Below are positions 11,801 through 23,100 of a stretch of 64,000 nucleotides of DNA, piece after piece. Every line of letters starts with the position of its first letter. Positions within the stretch are counted from its first letter, which is position 1. Made by a program: the position numbers and the translations under genes. Below the pieces are notes generated by a model, which had not been told where the DNA came from, made no database searches, and worked only from the letters and a program-made list of their open reading frames with translations. The stretch comes from Psettodes erumei (Eukaryota > Chordata > Actinopteri > Pleuronectiformes > Psettodidae). The stretch covers positions 248,001 to 312,000 of the forward strand of contig JAFBJZ010000419.1 of NCBI GenBank assembly GCA_016785225.1. Direction: 5' to 3'.

Positions 11801-14727
11801 GCTCGCAGCGTATCATTATTTGTGTAAAGAGAGCTTTGCACACAAAGACGGTAACTGAAGCCTTACCCCAGCTGTCAGATATAATGGAGGCAGAAAATGA
11901 CACATTTACAGGCGGGTGTTTGTGTTGGACAGCTGCGCAAGCCCGGCCGTCGATCAAGACAAACACCTCGGGGATCTGTCTGCACGGAGATGGCACGCCG
12001 AACCCCGGCCCGCGATTCAGAATCATCCCGCTGTTCGTCTGCAGTCAGTGTAACAACCTACTTTAAACGATTGGCTCGTGAGGCTTGGGTCAAAGAGTCA
12101 CCTCATCCTGCACGTCACTCCCTGCAGTTGGCAGATTGGTCAGGCCTCCAGGCTCAGTTGATCACCAGTAAATGTTTTCCAGACTATGAGGGGTTTTTTT
12201 CTGGCCTTCTGAGGTCATTGATCTCTCCCCAGAACAGTAGAAGAAGCTTCTCTCCTCCTAAAATCCCCCATCATCCGTCCCCTGAGTGAAGAGTGCTGGC
12301 AGTGATGTCATGTGCACAGTTTGTGTGGAACCTAAAATGTCTGGGAAAACTACACTAACAACTCTGCGGTGCGCGGCACCGCATGTGTCGGCGCAGTGGC
12401 CATCCAGCAGAACCCTCTGGGTGTTGGCGGCCGGTCGGAAAACAAAGCCAGGGACTTAGTACCAGACCAGTCATGCCAGGAATGTTCCAGACCCGGCTTA
12501 TGACTGCAGAGTGGCTGAAGAGCCGGTCATGAGTATGGTGCGGATGCTGCCATAAAGGGATTTGACTGCTCCGAACCGGGCCATCTTTAGCCAGCAGGGG
12601 CGACCAGAAAGTTCACACGCGAGACCACCAAACTGCGACAGATATTGAATTCCTGTATCTCATCACACATGAATGTGTCAGCTGACGTGTGTCGGGTGGA
12701 AGCTGCGCGCGGGTGGGGTCAGGCCGACCAGTGCTCTGTGGGCTGGATGTAAAGGTGCAGGCGGCACATGCTCAGAAATTAAAGGGACATGTCAACTGTA
12801 AGTGTAAATCTAAAAACAAACTTATTTATTTAAAGGTCCATTTGACACAGACCTGTACAACCTGTAAAACATATGACACTTGCTATCTCTCCACCCCACA
12901 GTTCATATAAAGGTTCAACCACATTTCTGAACAGAGTTTAAGTTTACAATCTGAAGAACTGTTTCTCCTCTTTAAAACAAAGATGTACTTGTGTCATTTT
13001 TCACAGCAGCGCTGTCCCTGTAGAAGCCCTTATAGAACCCAGGTGCAGTGTATACATGCCAGAAATCCTGCTGTGTTTCGCGGGTTTCTCATTTTCATGG
13101 TGTAAGAGATGAGGGTACTGTGAGAAAGCTGACAAGAGCCAGACTGTGTGAGTGTATGTAAATTCAGCGCCTGGAAAAGTCTGTGTCGGAGAAATCAGAT
13201 TCCCGTCCCCATAATTCTGTTTCCCGCTGCCAGGGAGAGCTAAGGATGGAGCGGTGAAGTCTTCCCGGGGACGGCTTATTTATCGCACGGCACAAATGTG
13301 CAGACCGACCGCCTAATACCTCCAGTGTACATCTGCCGCTGCCCCTTCATGTCGCGGACGTAAAGCGACCTGTTGCGTGGTGCGTGCGTGTCTTCTGCCG
13401 TTTCCAGAGAGGATCTCGCTCGCAGCGCTGCCGTGCGGTGGTGTGATGACTTCTCCAGACTCCAGAGCAGCTCTGTCTGGTTTCCTGTACACCCAACTCC
13501 CTCAGCCGCCTCCAGCCTTGGGGCCATTTATTCATCTCAGTCCAACCCCACACACACTTTGCAATCACACACACACACACCTCCGCCCCTCTTACTCAGC
13601 TGCCTTCACTGCTGCCTCTCACTCACTCACACACACACAGCCTTGCCTTTGCAATCCTTCACACATTTCTTCGGTCTGAGTGTCTGAAGAACAGCTCAGC
13701 TCGGTCACTTCACCTTGAAGCATACCTGCATACCCTCTACCAAACCCCAAAAGACCTTTTGTGTAACTACTGCACAGAATCATTTCCTGCACTTTCCTCC
13801 GGCTCTGCTCGGACACAATCTGAGATCAGTCCAACCAAAGACGGATAAGAATAATACGATTTGTTTTCTTCCTGTACTGTTTCAATAGGTGGATTTACAG
13901 AGCCCAGAGCTGAATGTACAGTATCTAAAGTTTCACAAGAAAAAAAACCACACAGTTCTTGTAACATGGGCTCCTGACCCCCCAGGCTGGGAGTCACTGC
14001 TCCTGCTGCTGTCCCTTTAAACAGTTGTCTTATTTGTTAACAGTTTAATTTTGAATGCAGAAATGGATTTTGACGGTTGAGATGTTGCTCAAAACATTTG
14101 GGTTCTGTAATAAAATGACAGTCATACTTGTACTCTGCGGAAACAGACAGTCTGATGGGTGAAAACTGGAGGGGAGTGAAAATTTGCAGGTATCTACACA
14201 AACACCAATAAAAATGTGCGTGTTGTGAAAGAGCCCATCCCAGTGTGCGTCAAAAAAAATGACTCATCTTGATGAGAAGTAACTCAGTATGCATTTTTGT
14301 TTTTGTAATGAAGGACAGGGATTATTGATTTTAAGATGGCAAACATATATAATTGCTCCTTTTACCAGTTTCTGTCATTACACGCAGAGTCACAGATCTT
14401 CAGGACGCTGTTTTCCATTTGGCTAATAAAAACAGAGCGTGTGTCACTTACAGGAATGTGCTCATCCCCTCCTTGATCTGTGTGTTGTTGTTTCAGGTGC
14501 TGGCTAACGGCCCAGGAACTTGCGTTCCCCTGTGCGTGGCAGGACTCCTGCTCGGAATTCTGGGAATGAAGAAAGTCCTCATAGTTTATGTTGAGAGCAT
14601 TTGCCGGGTGCACACGCTCTCGCTCACGGGGACGGTCCTGTACCCCATATCGGACTATTTCTTTGTGCAGTGGTCCTCTCTGAGGGACAAATACCCCAAA
14701 TCCATTTTCCTCGGAAGAATAGTGTGA
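8878..14727 (+). CDS. alg14: UDP-N-acetylglucosamine transferase subunit ALG14 (four exons)
   Basis: Alg14 is the membrane anchor that recruits the catalytic subunit Alg13 to the cytosolic face of the ER. Together they add the second GlcNAc to dolichol-PP-GlcNAc, an early step of N-glycosylation. Coding exons are 8878-9031, 9413-9564, 10805-10927 and 14497-14727, all with GT-AG junctions and matching phases. They give 219 residues, against about 216 in human as I recall. A hydrophobic anchor spans about 9-29. The nucleotide-sugar-domain turn G50-S-G-G-H-T-T56 is split across the exon 1/2 junction. Other family signatures are RHYVIADTD (exon 2), RIPRSREVHQSW (exon 3), NGPGTCVP and VESICRV (exon 4), and the end YPKSIFLGRIV. 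The ATG at 8878 has a good Kozak context and precedes the anchor. The third intron (3.6 kb) holds most of the gene's length. Confidence 0.96.
10280..10293 (+). promoter_or_regulatory. CTCF-type binding motif in alg14 intron 2
   Basis: CCAGCAGGTGGCAC matches every position of the CTCF core consensus as I know it (CCASYAGRKGGCRS). It lies in alg14 intron 2, 1.4 kb inside the gene and close to the steap2/alg14 divergent promoter. Occupancy cannot be read from sequence. Confidence 0.55.
10928..14496. other. alg14: alg14 intron 3
   Basis: Intron of 3.6 kb. Short open frames occur, for example at 11836-12289 on the plus strand, but none shows a domain or splice partner I can support. CA-rich and CT-rich simple sequence lies at about 13545-13640. 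A near-CTCF word, lacking one G of the consensus, sits at 12591-12604. Confidence 0.6.
13545..13640. repeat. Interrupted CA/CT-rich simple sequence
   Basis: Two CA runs (13548-13557 and about 13565-13580) are followed by CACTCACTCACA repeats, in alg14 intron 3. Apparent open frames across it are composition artefacts. Confidence 0.75.
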
Positions 14728-14795
14728 AAATGTCTGTTACATGTTGGCATAAACACAGCATTAAATATCTTGTGATCTCTGTTTTAATGAACATG

Positions 14796-14801
14796 AATAA
14801 A
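14796..14801 (+). terminator. Poly(A) signal AATAAA of alg14
   Basis: Canonical hexamer 69 nt after the alg14 stop codon, in AT-rich DNA. Confidence 0.6.
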
Positions 14802-17801
14802 TACGCTATTTTTTATCATAAGGTTTGTACATTTTCTTATTTGTTATTATTATTATTGTGTTATTATTTAACAATGCAATAGGTCTTACTTTTCATACAT
14901 TTGTCTCTGCAATTTCCTCTTCCCATCATTTAGATCAGTCCGTAGAACTTTGTTAAAGAACTATTTGTGTGTCTTTGTTCACTGCAGCCTGAACGTTCTC
15001 TTTTATTATGATGGTTACCAGGAGGTTTGCATCATGTGACACATTCTCTGCGGTTCCGGGTCATGAAGTCCTCCCTTGACTGTTGACAAGGAAACGTCCT
15101 GAAGAATGTACTTTACTTGCGTCACAGTCAAAAAGGGGTTTTTCTTCACCGTGCAAATGATTTTCTGTTCATTCGCAAGACTTGTGCTCCTCGGTCCACC
15201 AGGTCCTTGGGACAGATCGTGTGTGCATTCTCACTCCCTGTAAATTAAGAGTTTGTCTCCCTCTGTTTTCCACTTCGTGGCCACCAGTTGTCGCTTACCA
15301 CCAACCAACGCTGTGGTATTTTTCATAAGAGGGATATGCCACCAATTCAATCCATTCTTTCTGCTCATCCATGTGGCCCCTTCACTGACAGCGCTGCCCT
15401 GGCGGTGACTTCCTCTTTGTTGGCGCCCTCATTAACGGCGCTCCACGGCGGGGCCCTTGTGTTTCCCTCCACCGAGGGAGGGGAAGCGCGGCGGCCCCGC
15501 TCTTACCCGGGTCACCGCTACTCAACACGGACACAAATCCAGATTCATGGAGATTGGCTGAACACCTTTTTACTTTATGACCCCATGACCTTTTTGTCAA
15601 GCACCACAAGCTACTGTAAAACAATCACAATTATAACCGAGAAATATAAATGCCGTGATTTACTTTTCAGTGTCAGTGTCATTTTCCCAATTCTTTTCAC
15701 CATTTTTCTTATTTCAGATGGATCTTTTAAATTATCATGACAAGAACCACTAGAATAGACCTTAATTGCATTTTTTACTGTAAAAGAACATTAATAATGA
15801 GTGGCTAAAAACATAGACAGGCCTTTGAACAATAATGCAATCAAATACCGCACTCCTATAATTCATCATACCTTTGTAAAACTAGCTGTATTAACAATTT
15901 TGATGTGAGATTTAATGCTGTGAATGTATTTGCTCCATAATTCTCCATAATCTCCATAATAGCCAGTGGTAAATAATTGGTAATTAAATGTTGCAGTAGG
16001 TTTTTAAGTCAGGGATCAAAGTTTAAACTGGGACTGGAAAGGTCAGAATAACAGGGTTTACATCCTTTAAATCTAGGTTTCTAGAGGACTGAGTGGAGAT
16101 TTAAAGAGGTTTAAAATTAATCCATACCAGTTGAAAAATGGCTTTAAAGCTCGGTGAAATAAGATTATAAAGAAACCATGATTTAATCAAGGTTTATTGT
16201 TAATCCTAGCTTGTGGAATACACTGCATTGAAGGTCAATAGAGGAAGCTGCCTTACTGAGGCTGCAGGTGTTCAGAAGTGCAACTGCAACACAATCCGTA
16301 TTAGAGAGACCTCTTTCTGCATAACACTAGCCTCTCTCAAGCATACTGTTTGCCTCTGAATACTGAGAGTATTACATCATCTGGTTTACTTTCATAGATA
16401 ATCTCGGAAAGAATTCCTTGTGAAGCAAAATAAAAACTAAGATGCCAAGTTGACAGGTTGATGACAGCACCTGTCGTGTCATGGGGATGAAGACCCTCCA
16501 CTCAGCTCCCTTATGTAATAATTTAGGCTGGTCTGCAGGAAGTGCTTTGAATGATCCTCCTGACAGACTGTTTTTGTCTGTGTTGGTGAAAACAGCAAGT
16601 GCAAATTAAAAGTATATTTGTCTACTTGCATCACACTGACGGTTTAACCAGCCACTTGCTGTCTCTTGTATCTGAGGCTGAAATACCGAGTCCCGTCTCC
16701 TGCACTCTCCCAACCAGTGTCATGCTTGTTGCAATCAACTCATCTGATTGAACCATCTCTAGCATCTGGTTCAAGTACGATATTCCAAGAAAGCCCTCAT
16801 GATTCTCAGTAGCTTCTTTCCCTTTTGTTCTGTCTCTGGAAAGTCATTGATCTTGTTCCAAAAAAAGATATACAACAGTCTTTCATTTCCATTTTAATGG
16901 AAAAAAAACATGTTTATTACTGAAGTTTTTGCCCATATAATGCAAAAAATCCCCATTCCATTGCTTTATTGTGTAAGACCATAAAAAGTGGTTTTGTTTT
17001 AAAAGTTGGTGTCTTTGTGTCAGAGGCATTGTCAGTGCTCTGTTTTTCTTTCTTTGTGCTGTGTTTCCTGTTCATGGATGGAGCACTGGACAGGAAGGGC
17101 TCTGAAGCCGTTTGTGGAACTGAGGAGGAGGAGGGAAGAGAAGGAGCAAAGGTTTCTGCTTCCGCCTGACTTCTGGGGCTATTTATAGACATGCTGGATC
17201 TCAGCGTACCCATGGAGAAGAACTGCAGAGCTGCAGCCGCTTTACGTGATTAGAGAGGAGGATTCAACACCTCACTGTGTCTTCACAGTGGGCTGTCACT
17301 TGCTTGTCCTCTACAGAAACTGGTCCTCAAGTGCAGGAGGTGGGGATACATCACTGCCTGAGTAAATACTGAGAAACTGATGACTCTGTGAAACAACTCC
17401 AAGGCAGAGCAATGTGGTGATGTCATATAAAATATGGTAGCTACATACTGTAAATCATAGAAGGATAAACACAGCTGCAGGTAATGAACAGAATAATGGG
17501 TAAGCTTACTTATATACATTAAATTCTTTCCAGCAAGAGTGTTCTGAAAGTGGATTTAGACATTTGGCATCTTGCACAGAAGACATTTGTTTCTTGATTA
17601 CTAAATGACAAAAAAAATAATTCCAGAGTCACCATTGGTACCTAATGAAGACTCAATTTATACAAATGGTATTTCAGTGCAAGTGGGCCACATTGCATGT
17701 AAAAGGGTCTGTTGGAAGTTTAGAGGTGCCACTTCTAGTCAGTAATCACAGTAATTTCTAAAAGTGCATATGGGGAACTTTCCGGGGAGTTGACCTTCCA
17801 A
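14802..17801. other. Intergenic alg14 / cnn3, left part
   Basis: No gene is recognised. A minus-strand open frame at 16917-17213 begins in a reasonable ATG context but has only low-complexity Ser/Lys-rich sequence and no recognisable domain. I do not call it. Confidence 0.4.
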
Positions 17802-18072
17802 GGCTGAGTCTGAAACCACTCCCTATTACAGGGCACTACATTTTCTGCCTTTGTCTGGGTGGGAAATATATGCTCTAAATACTGCCCTCAAAAGCATCTG
17901 ACAATGGAATAAAAAAACTGTTGGCATGTAGAGTCTGGTACTATCTGCTAACAATCTAAGCAGTTGATAATGATTCATAAGTTTCCACTGTAGTGTTCAC
18001 TATGAACTACTGGGTGTCTGTCATATAGGGAGTGGTGAATGAGGGACTGAGGGAGTGATTTCCGACACAGCC
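17802..18072. mobile_element. MITE-like element with terminal inverted repeats
   Basis: The left end (17802 onward, GGCTGAGTCTGAAACCACT) is an imperfect inverted copy of the right end (18072 backward, GGCTGTGTCGGAAATCACT). Both are followed by CACTCCCT-type sequence and, further in, inner words such as GCACTAC / GAACACTAC. No protein is encoded over 271 bp. This pattern (GTC.GAAATCACTCCCT... with GCACTAC inside) resembles a MITE family widespread in fish. A target-site duplication was not identified. Confidence 0.6.
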
Positions 18073-18433
18073 CAGTACAGCGTCACGCATCCTACAAAAT
18101 GATCGTGGGCCAATATTACATACGAAGAGGGAAGAAGACCGGACTCTTTAATTTGCATTTCAGTGCATTTCCAATGAAGAGAGGATCATTTCTGTCTTAA
18201 GGAACTGTGATTATCAGTTCACTTTGGAAATCAAATGAGGGTTAGGGTGCAGAACATGAATTTGCACTGCTGCTGTTTTTTCCTAAGAAATAAAGTTACT
18301 GCAGTCACTAGAAAGTCATTTAATCTAATCTTAAATTTTGCAGTTTGACGACAGAATAAACTGTCTGTTTCACAACTGTCATAGACTATGGGTCCCACTT
18401 CCTTTCCAGTGTAGTTTCAGCTCCTTGACCAGC

Positions 18434-18997
18434 TGGATTACAGCAGGAGACCACGTCAGATTCCATTCCTGTCAGCCAAGAATAGAGATCTGAGGCTGCA
18501 GGACACAGGCTCACCAACACTGAACAGTTAGAGACTGGAAAAAACGCAGCCTTATCTGGATTTCTGCTGAGGCACGTAGACGGTAGGGTGAGAATTTGAT
18601 GTCAACAGCATGAAGCCGTGGACCCAAGCTGCCTTGTGTCAACAGCCACGCTGCTGGTGGTGTAACGGCATGGGGAATGTTTTCTTGGCGTACTTTGGGC
18701 CACTTAATACAAGTCAATCATGGTTTGAATGCCACAGTCAATCTGAGTATCGTTGCGGAGCATGTGCATCCCAAGCTGTTTTCATGAACACGACAGTGAG
18801 TGCAGTGTACTTCAGAGGCCTTCCCAGTCACCAGATCTGAATCCAATAAAAACATTTTTGAAATGTGACGTAACAGGAGATTGGCAGGCACGAATGCACA
18901 TCTGACAAATCTGCAGAATTTGTGTGATGCAAATATGTCAACATCTTATGAAATCCACTCCACTAATTTTAGAGGCTGTTTGCAGAGCAAAGGGAGA
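18434..18997 (+). mobile_element. Decayed Tc1/mariner-type transposase fragment
   Basis: Plus-strand DNA matches the 3' half of a familiar fish Tc1-like transposase gene. In order it shows words for the pre-catalytic region (RHVDGRVRI-like, WTQAALCQ), GMGNVFLAYFGPLN, and the PSHQI relic of the SPDLNPIE block, then the region equivalent to LQNLCDAN. Frameshifts and stops break the frame. The stretch expected to hold the second catalytic aspartate (the HDNAP-like segment) is deleted, and no terminal inverted repeats remain. It is therefore a dead 5'- and 3'-truncated copy. Confidence is high for the family and moderate for the exact ends. Confidence 0.82.
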
Positions 18998-20150
18998 TGT
19001 CATCATAGTGGGTGGCTGACCTGCATGGGGAACCACGTGTCAAATTATCTTGGACTAAATAAGCAGTTCAAAAAACACTTTGTCTTATAAATCTTTAATG
19101 AAATCATTCTTTTAGCAGCCAAAAAGATGAGGCTTGCCCTTTTCTATCATTAATGGAGTCTCATTTTGCAGCCCAAAAAACAAAAAGACAGGACATGGTA
19201 AGACTTTGAATTTTACTTCATCGCTGCACAGCGCCACGGCATGTGCATTAAAGTACACACTTGCCCACAACCATACCAGCAGAGATATGAGGAGATTGGA
19301 TTTATTTGTGATTTCTGGAGGAAGTAAAAATCTGTTGCTGATATAAATGAAAATGTTTGCTGAAGAGTCTGTCAGTCTTTGCCCCTCTGCAGATTTTGAA
19401 TGAACCACTTGTACAGCACCTGAATACTAAAACTAGACAACAACAATTTATACAGACCTGATACAGAAACTCAATCTGAATTCTCTTTTTCATTTCTCAG
19501 AATGAAGCAAAATCTTCTTTGGAAACTTGAAAAAGAAAGTTCAATTGAGCACAGTGTAAAAGGACATTAATGTTTAATTTGTATCTCCCTCTGAGCTTAT
19601 TAAATTACAGAACTTTACATATCATTGCATAAATAACATGTGATTGAAGAAAATGTGGCACTTTTTAGACTGTGAAAGGCCGGGGACAGTGTAAGATGAA
19701 TTAAATCACAGTGAAAGGATTTACAGTGTCAGTGTTACTGCTGCAGTGTTGTACATTGTTGGCATGAATGGAACTGCTGTCGTATTTACACTGTCCACTG
19801 TCACCTCAGATACTTTCATTAGTTTTCCTGTTTCAAAACTGTAGCATGACTCACCATTAAGAAAACACCATCGGGAATGGGAGTAACCCGATACAAATGG
19901 GCTGCTCTGATTGGCTGCCGTGGCCACGTCAATCACTCGCCGGGTTTATTTTGTGCAGACTGAGCCTATCCCGCAGAGAGGAGAGTCTGCGGTGCTCTTC
20001 AGTGTGAACCCTCGCGGACTACTCTTCCCCGGGTCTGGGTATTAAAGGGACCGAAGCAGCGGCTGCTTGGAAGGAGTAATTTTTTGCACCGGGCTCTGCT
20101 ACACTGTAGCTGAGGATATTAATTTGGATTTACCCGCGAATACCAAGAAA
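18998..20150. promoter_or_regulatory. cnn3: cnn3 upstream and probable promoter region
   Basis: No coding sequence recognised. The last 250 bp before the cnn3 start are richer in GC and CpG than the preceding AT-rich DNA and probably include the promoter and 5' UTR. I could not assign a TATA box or transcription start. Confidence 0.45.
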
Positions 20151-23100
20151 ATGACTCATTTTAATAAGGGGCCAGCCTACGGATTATCTGCAGAAGTGAG
20201 AAGCAAAGTAAGTGTTGCAGTCGTGGTTTTTAGCTTTCTGTCCCAGAGGGAACGAAAACTTTCAGATGCTTTAAAATGCTAACAAAGACGTAGCAAATAT
20301 TTCTGTATCATCAAGAGGTTGATGATACAGAAATATTTGCTACGTTCTTTTTCTCACACGCCGAGCAGTGGGCTTTCCAACAAAGTGGCAGTGTCCCCTT
20401 TCTTGCTCTCTCCCTAAAGCTGCCTAAACTTTCCGAAGTTTCCCGAAGTTCGTGAACCTCTCCTTTTTCCTCTCCAGCACGGCGTTGATTGGAGAAAAGC
20501 AAGAATGGAAACGCGCGTGCATCGGGTTAAACGAACCGCAACTCCGTAAAAAAATACAAAAACTCCGTATCTTGAACTTTTACGTAAACAGCGGCGGAGG
20601 AAGGAGACGTAAACTCGTGAAAGCGGAGATTTTCGCGCAGCATTAAGGCCTCACCGGAGCACGGGGGGAAACATCTCGGAGCAAATTAAAGTCCGGCTCC
20701 TAAACGTTGACGGTAATCGTCTAAAACCTCTGTAAAAGTTGAGGTTACGTGTACTGGCCAGTAAACCCAGCGTGAAGTGCATATTCCAGAAATTAGGCTC
20801 ACCCCCACCCCCACCCCCCACCCCCTCAGTGATGGGAAACCAACTTTCCTTCCGTTCCTCTTTGTTTATGGAATGGGTCACCAGAGCCCTTTCAAGGGCT
20901 ACTTATGGAGTTAACGATCTTAAGTGAGCGTATTGTGATGTTATGATGCACTCTGCAAGGTCGCTGACGCACCAAATAGCGCCCGAATGCGATTTGATGA
21001 ACAACAATCCGAATCGTGCTCGTTGTTTGTGAAGGGAGGGTCCTGGCCCCAGCGGGGGCTGTGAGGCTGGCCTCGATGAAAAAAAAGGACATACTCTTAT
21101 CTATTGATGCACCCACTCTGTTGTTTTTGTGTTTGGAGGACTTGCACCGTGTCACAATCCGATTGCCACGTAGCAGCGGTGCGATAACGGGCGCCTTCTG
21201 GTATTAAAATCGGGGGCGAATGTGCGTTCGGTTTGGTCGAGTTTAAAAATAAAGACGTGCGCAAATGAAAGGTGTCGATCAGAGTAATTACAGACAGATG
21301 CAGGCTGCCGGAGCGGGATGTCTGCGGGGTGACATCACCGGCACTGTGTGCAGACGCGCAGCCTCTCCATCAAGTTCACGTCGCTGCTGTGCTCTGGGTG
21401 CACGCTCATCACTCTGTCGTACATCACAGGGATGGAGAAGCTCATTTTGAAAAGAACTGGAAAAATCCACGATGCATTTTTTTTGTTTACTTGTTGTCAG
21501 TTGCTCACCATTTTCAGTCACACTGATGACTCTGGTTTTTGGAATTTTATTTTGGAATCACCTCAGCAGCCATGGATCGATTACCAAACACCAGCACATC
21601 TTTCACTGCTGGAAGTGCAGTGTAGTTCTTGTATGCACAGATCGATTTAAAGAGAAACTGTACTCCACAACCAAGTTATGGATATTGTGACAAAGTTCTC
21701 TGTGAAGGTAAAGCCTAAAGGAAACTTAAGTGTCTTTTGCACAAATTCTGTTTTGGCATATCATATCAACACAAGTGAATACCAGTAAAAGTTCCAAGCT
21801 CTCAAAATGAGTATGCATGTGTCTGCTTGGGTTCTGAAGTCCAGCTTTGAGTGGATTTCTCTGGCCCCCTCACAACATATATAGATATGTAGATGGAGGG
21901 ATGGTTCTTGCAGAATTTGAGGGTGTAGTTATCCCTGAAACAGTGTTGTAGGTTTTGGAAATCTACAGAAACACACAGTTATGGCTGACTATGTCAGCAT
22001 GGTCGTGTACAAACACTCGTTCACGATTCATCTCTGCCTTTTCAACCTCCTGTGGCGTTTTAGCCAGAAACGCAAGTAAACGCTGAAACAAAAAAAAACA
22101 ACAACAGGAGAGTGATGCGAAGTAACGCTGTAGACTTGTCTGCTTGTGGTTATCCCATTAAAATCTCAAGCACGAGTAAGGTCACTGTGGAAAATATTCC
22201 CCCAACAGGAAGTGAGTCATCTGAACTTTCAGGAGCAGGACTGCCATTTTGAGAAATTGGCTCTTTGGTCCCTGTGTGCGTGGAGATTAGAGGACGGTCC
22301 CAAAGTCACTTTTGCTTTGTATAGATGGTAAACCTGCTGCCCTGGGCTGCTACCTTTTTTTTATTTATTTTTTTTTTAATTGAGAGAGCTTTTCTGTACA
22401 ATCCTGCACTTTGCTCATAATGCGTCCATGTTACTTTTACATTTGGACAAAAAAATCTGCAACCAGTGACGGCACTGCATTAATTAATCTGTTTAATAGT
22501 TTGGTATGCTTTAATTATGTTGCATAGAAGTGCTGGTTTCTTAGAGGTGCAGCCTTCCAGCCTTTGCACGCTGTACAGTCACTGAACTGATCCCGAGGGA
22601 TCAGTGTTGGTCCGAGCATTTTTTATTTTAATGCATTGTGTTTTGCCCATTATGAAGGCCGGGCAGTGCACGTGACCCTTGACCTCCAGCGTTCAGGGTC
22701 TGTTGTTGAAGCTCGGCGTCGGCCATTGTGCTGACCATCACTTTCGCCGGTTAAAGTGACACACATCGCACCAGCTGTGACAAATTAACGGTACATCTGC
22801 AGACAGAGCGAAACATCTGTCGGCGAGTTTGCGCGCCTGCGTTCGACCGAAAATAAATTGTGGGGGAAGAAGCTCCAGGGTTTCTGTTGTTCCAGCAGCT
22901 CACACAGAGCCAGGATTCTCCTCTGCTACAGAGATTAGTCTCAGGAGTCGCATTCTTCCAAATGATTTCATATCCATTGACTCACTTATAAAGGTCGTTT
23001 TAATAGTTTTCCAAACAGGACCCTTAGTGTTTGGGTTGAGTAACTTGTGAAAAAATATGGACGCACCAAATTTAGAACATAATTTAGTCATTTCAGGGTG

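Noticed and set aside
11836..12289. Overlapping plus-strand frames in alg14 intron 3
   Set aside because: alg14 exons 3 and 4 join in frame without it, and the peptide has no recognisable domain.
15270..15290. CTCF-like word CCACCAGTTGTCGCT
   Set aside because: It departs from the core at two key G positions, so it is weaker than the site at 10280.
16917..17213. 98-codon minus-strand frame between alg14 and cnn3
   Set aside because: Good ATG context but low-complexity content with no conserved motif; not enough to call a gene.
20288..20345. Hairpin as a microRNA gene
   Set aside because: The 27-bp stem is perfect and short with a 4-nt loop; animal pre-miRNAs have longer, bulged stems and larger loops.
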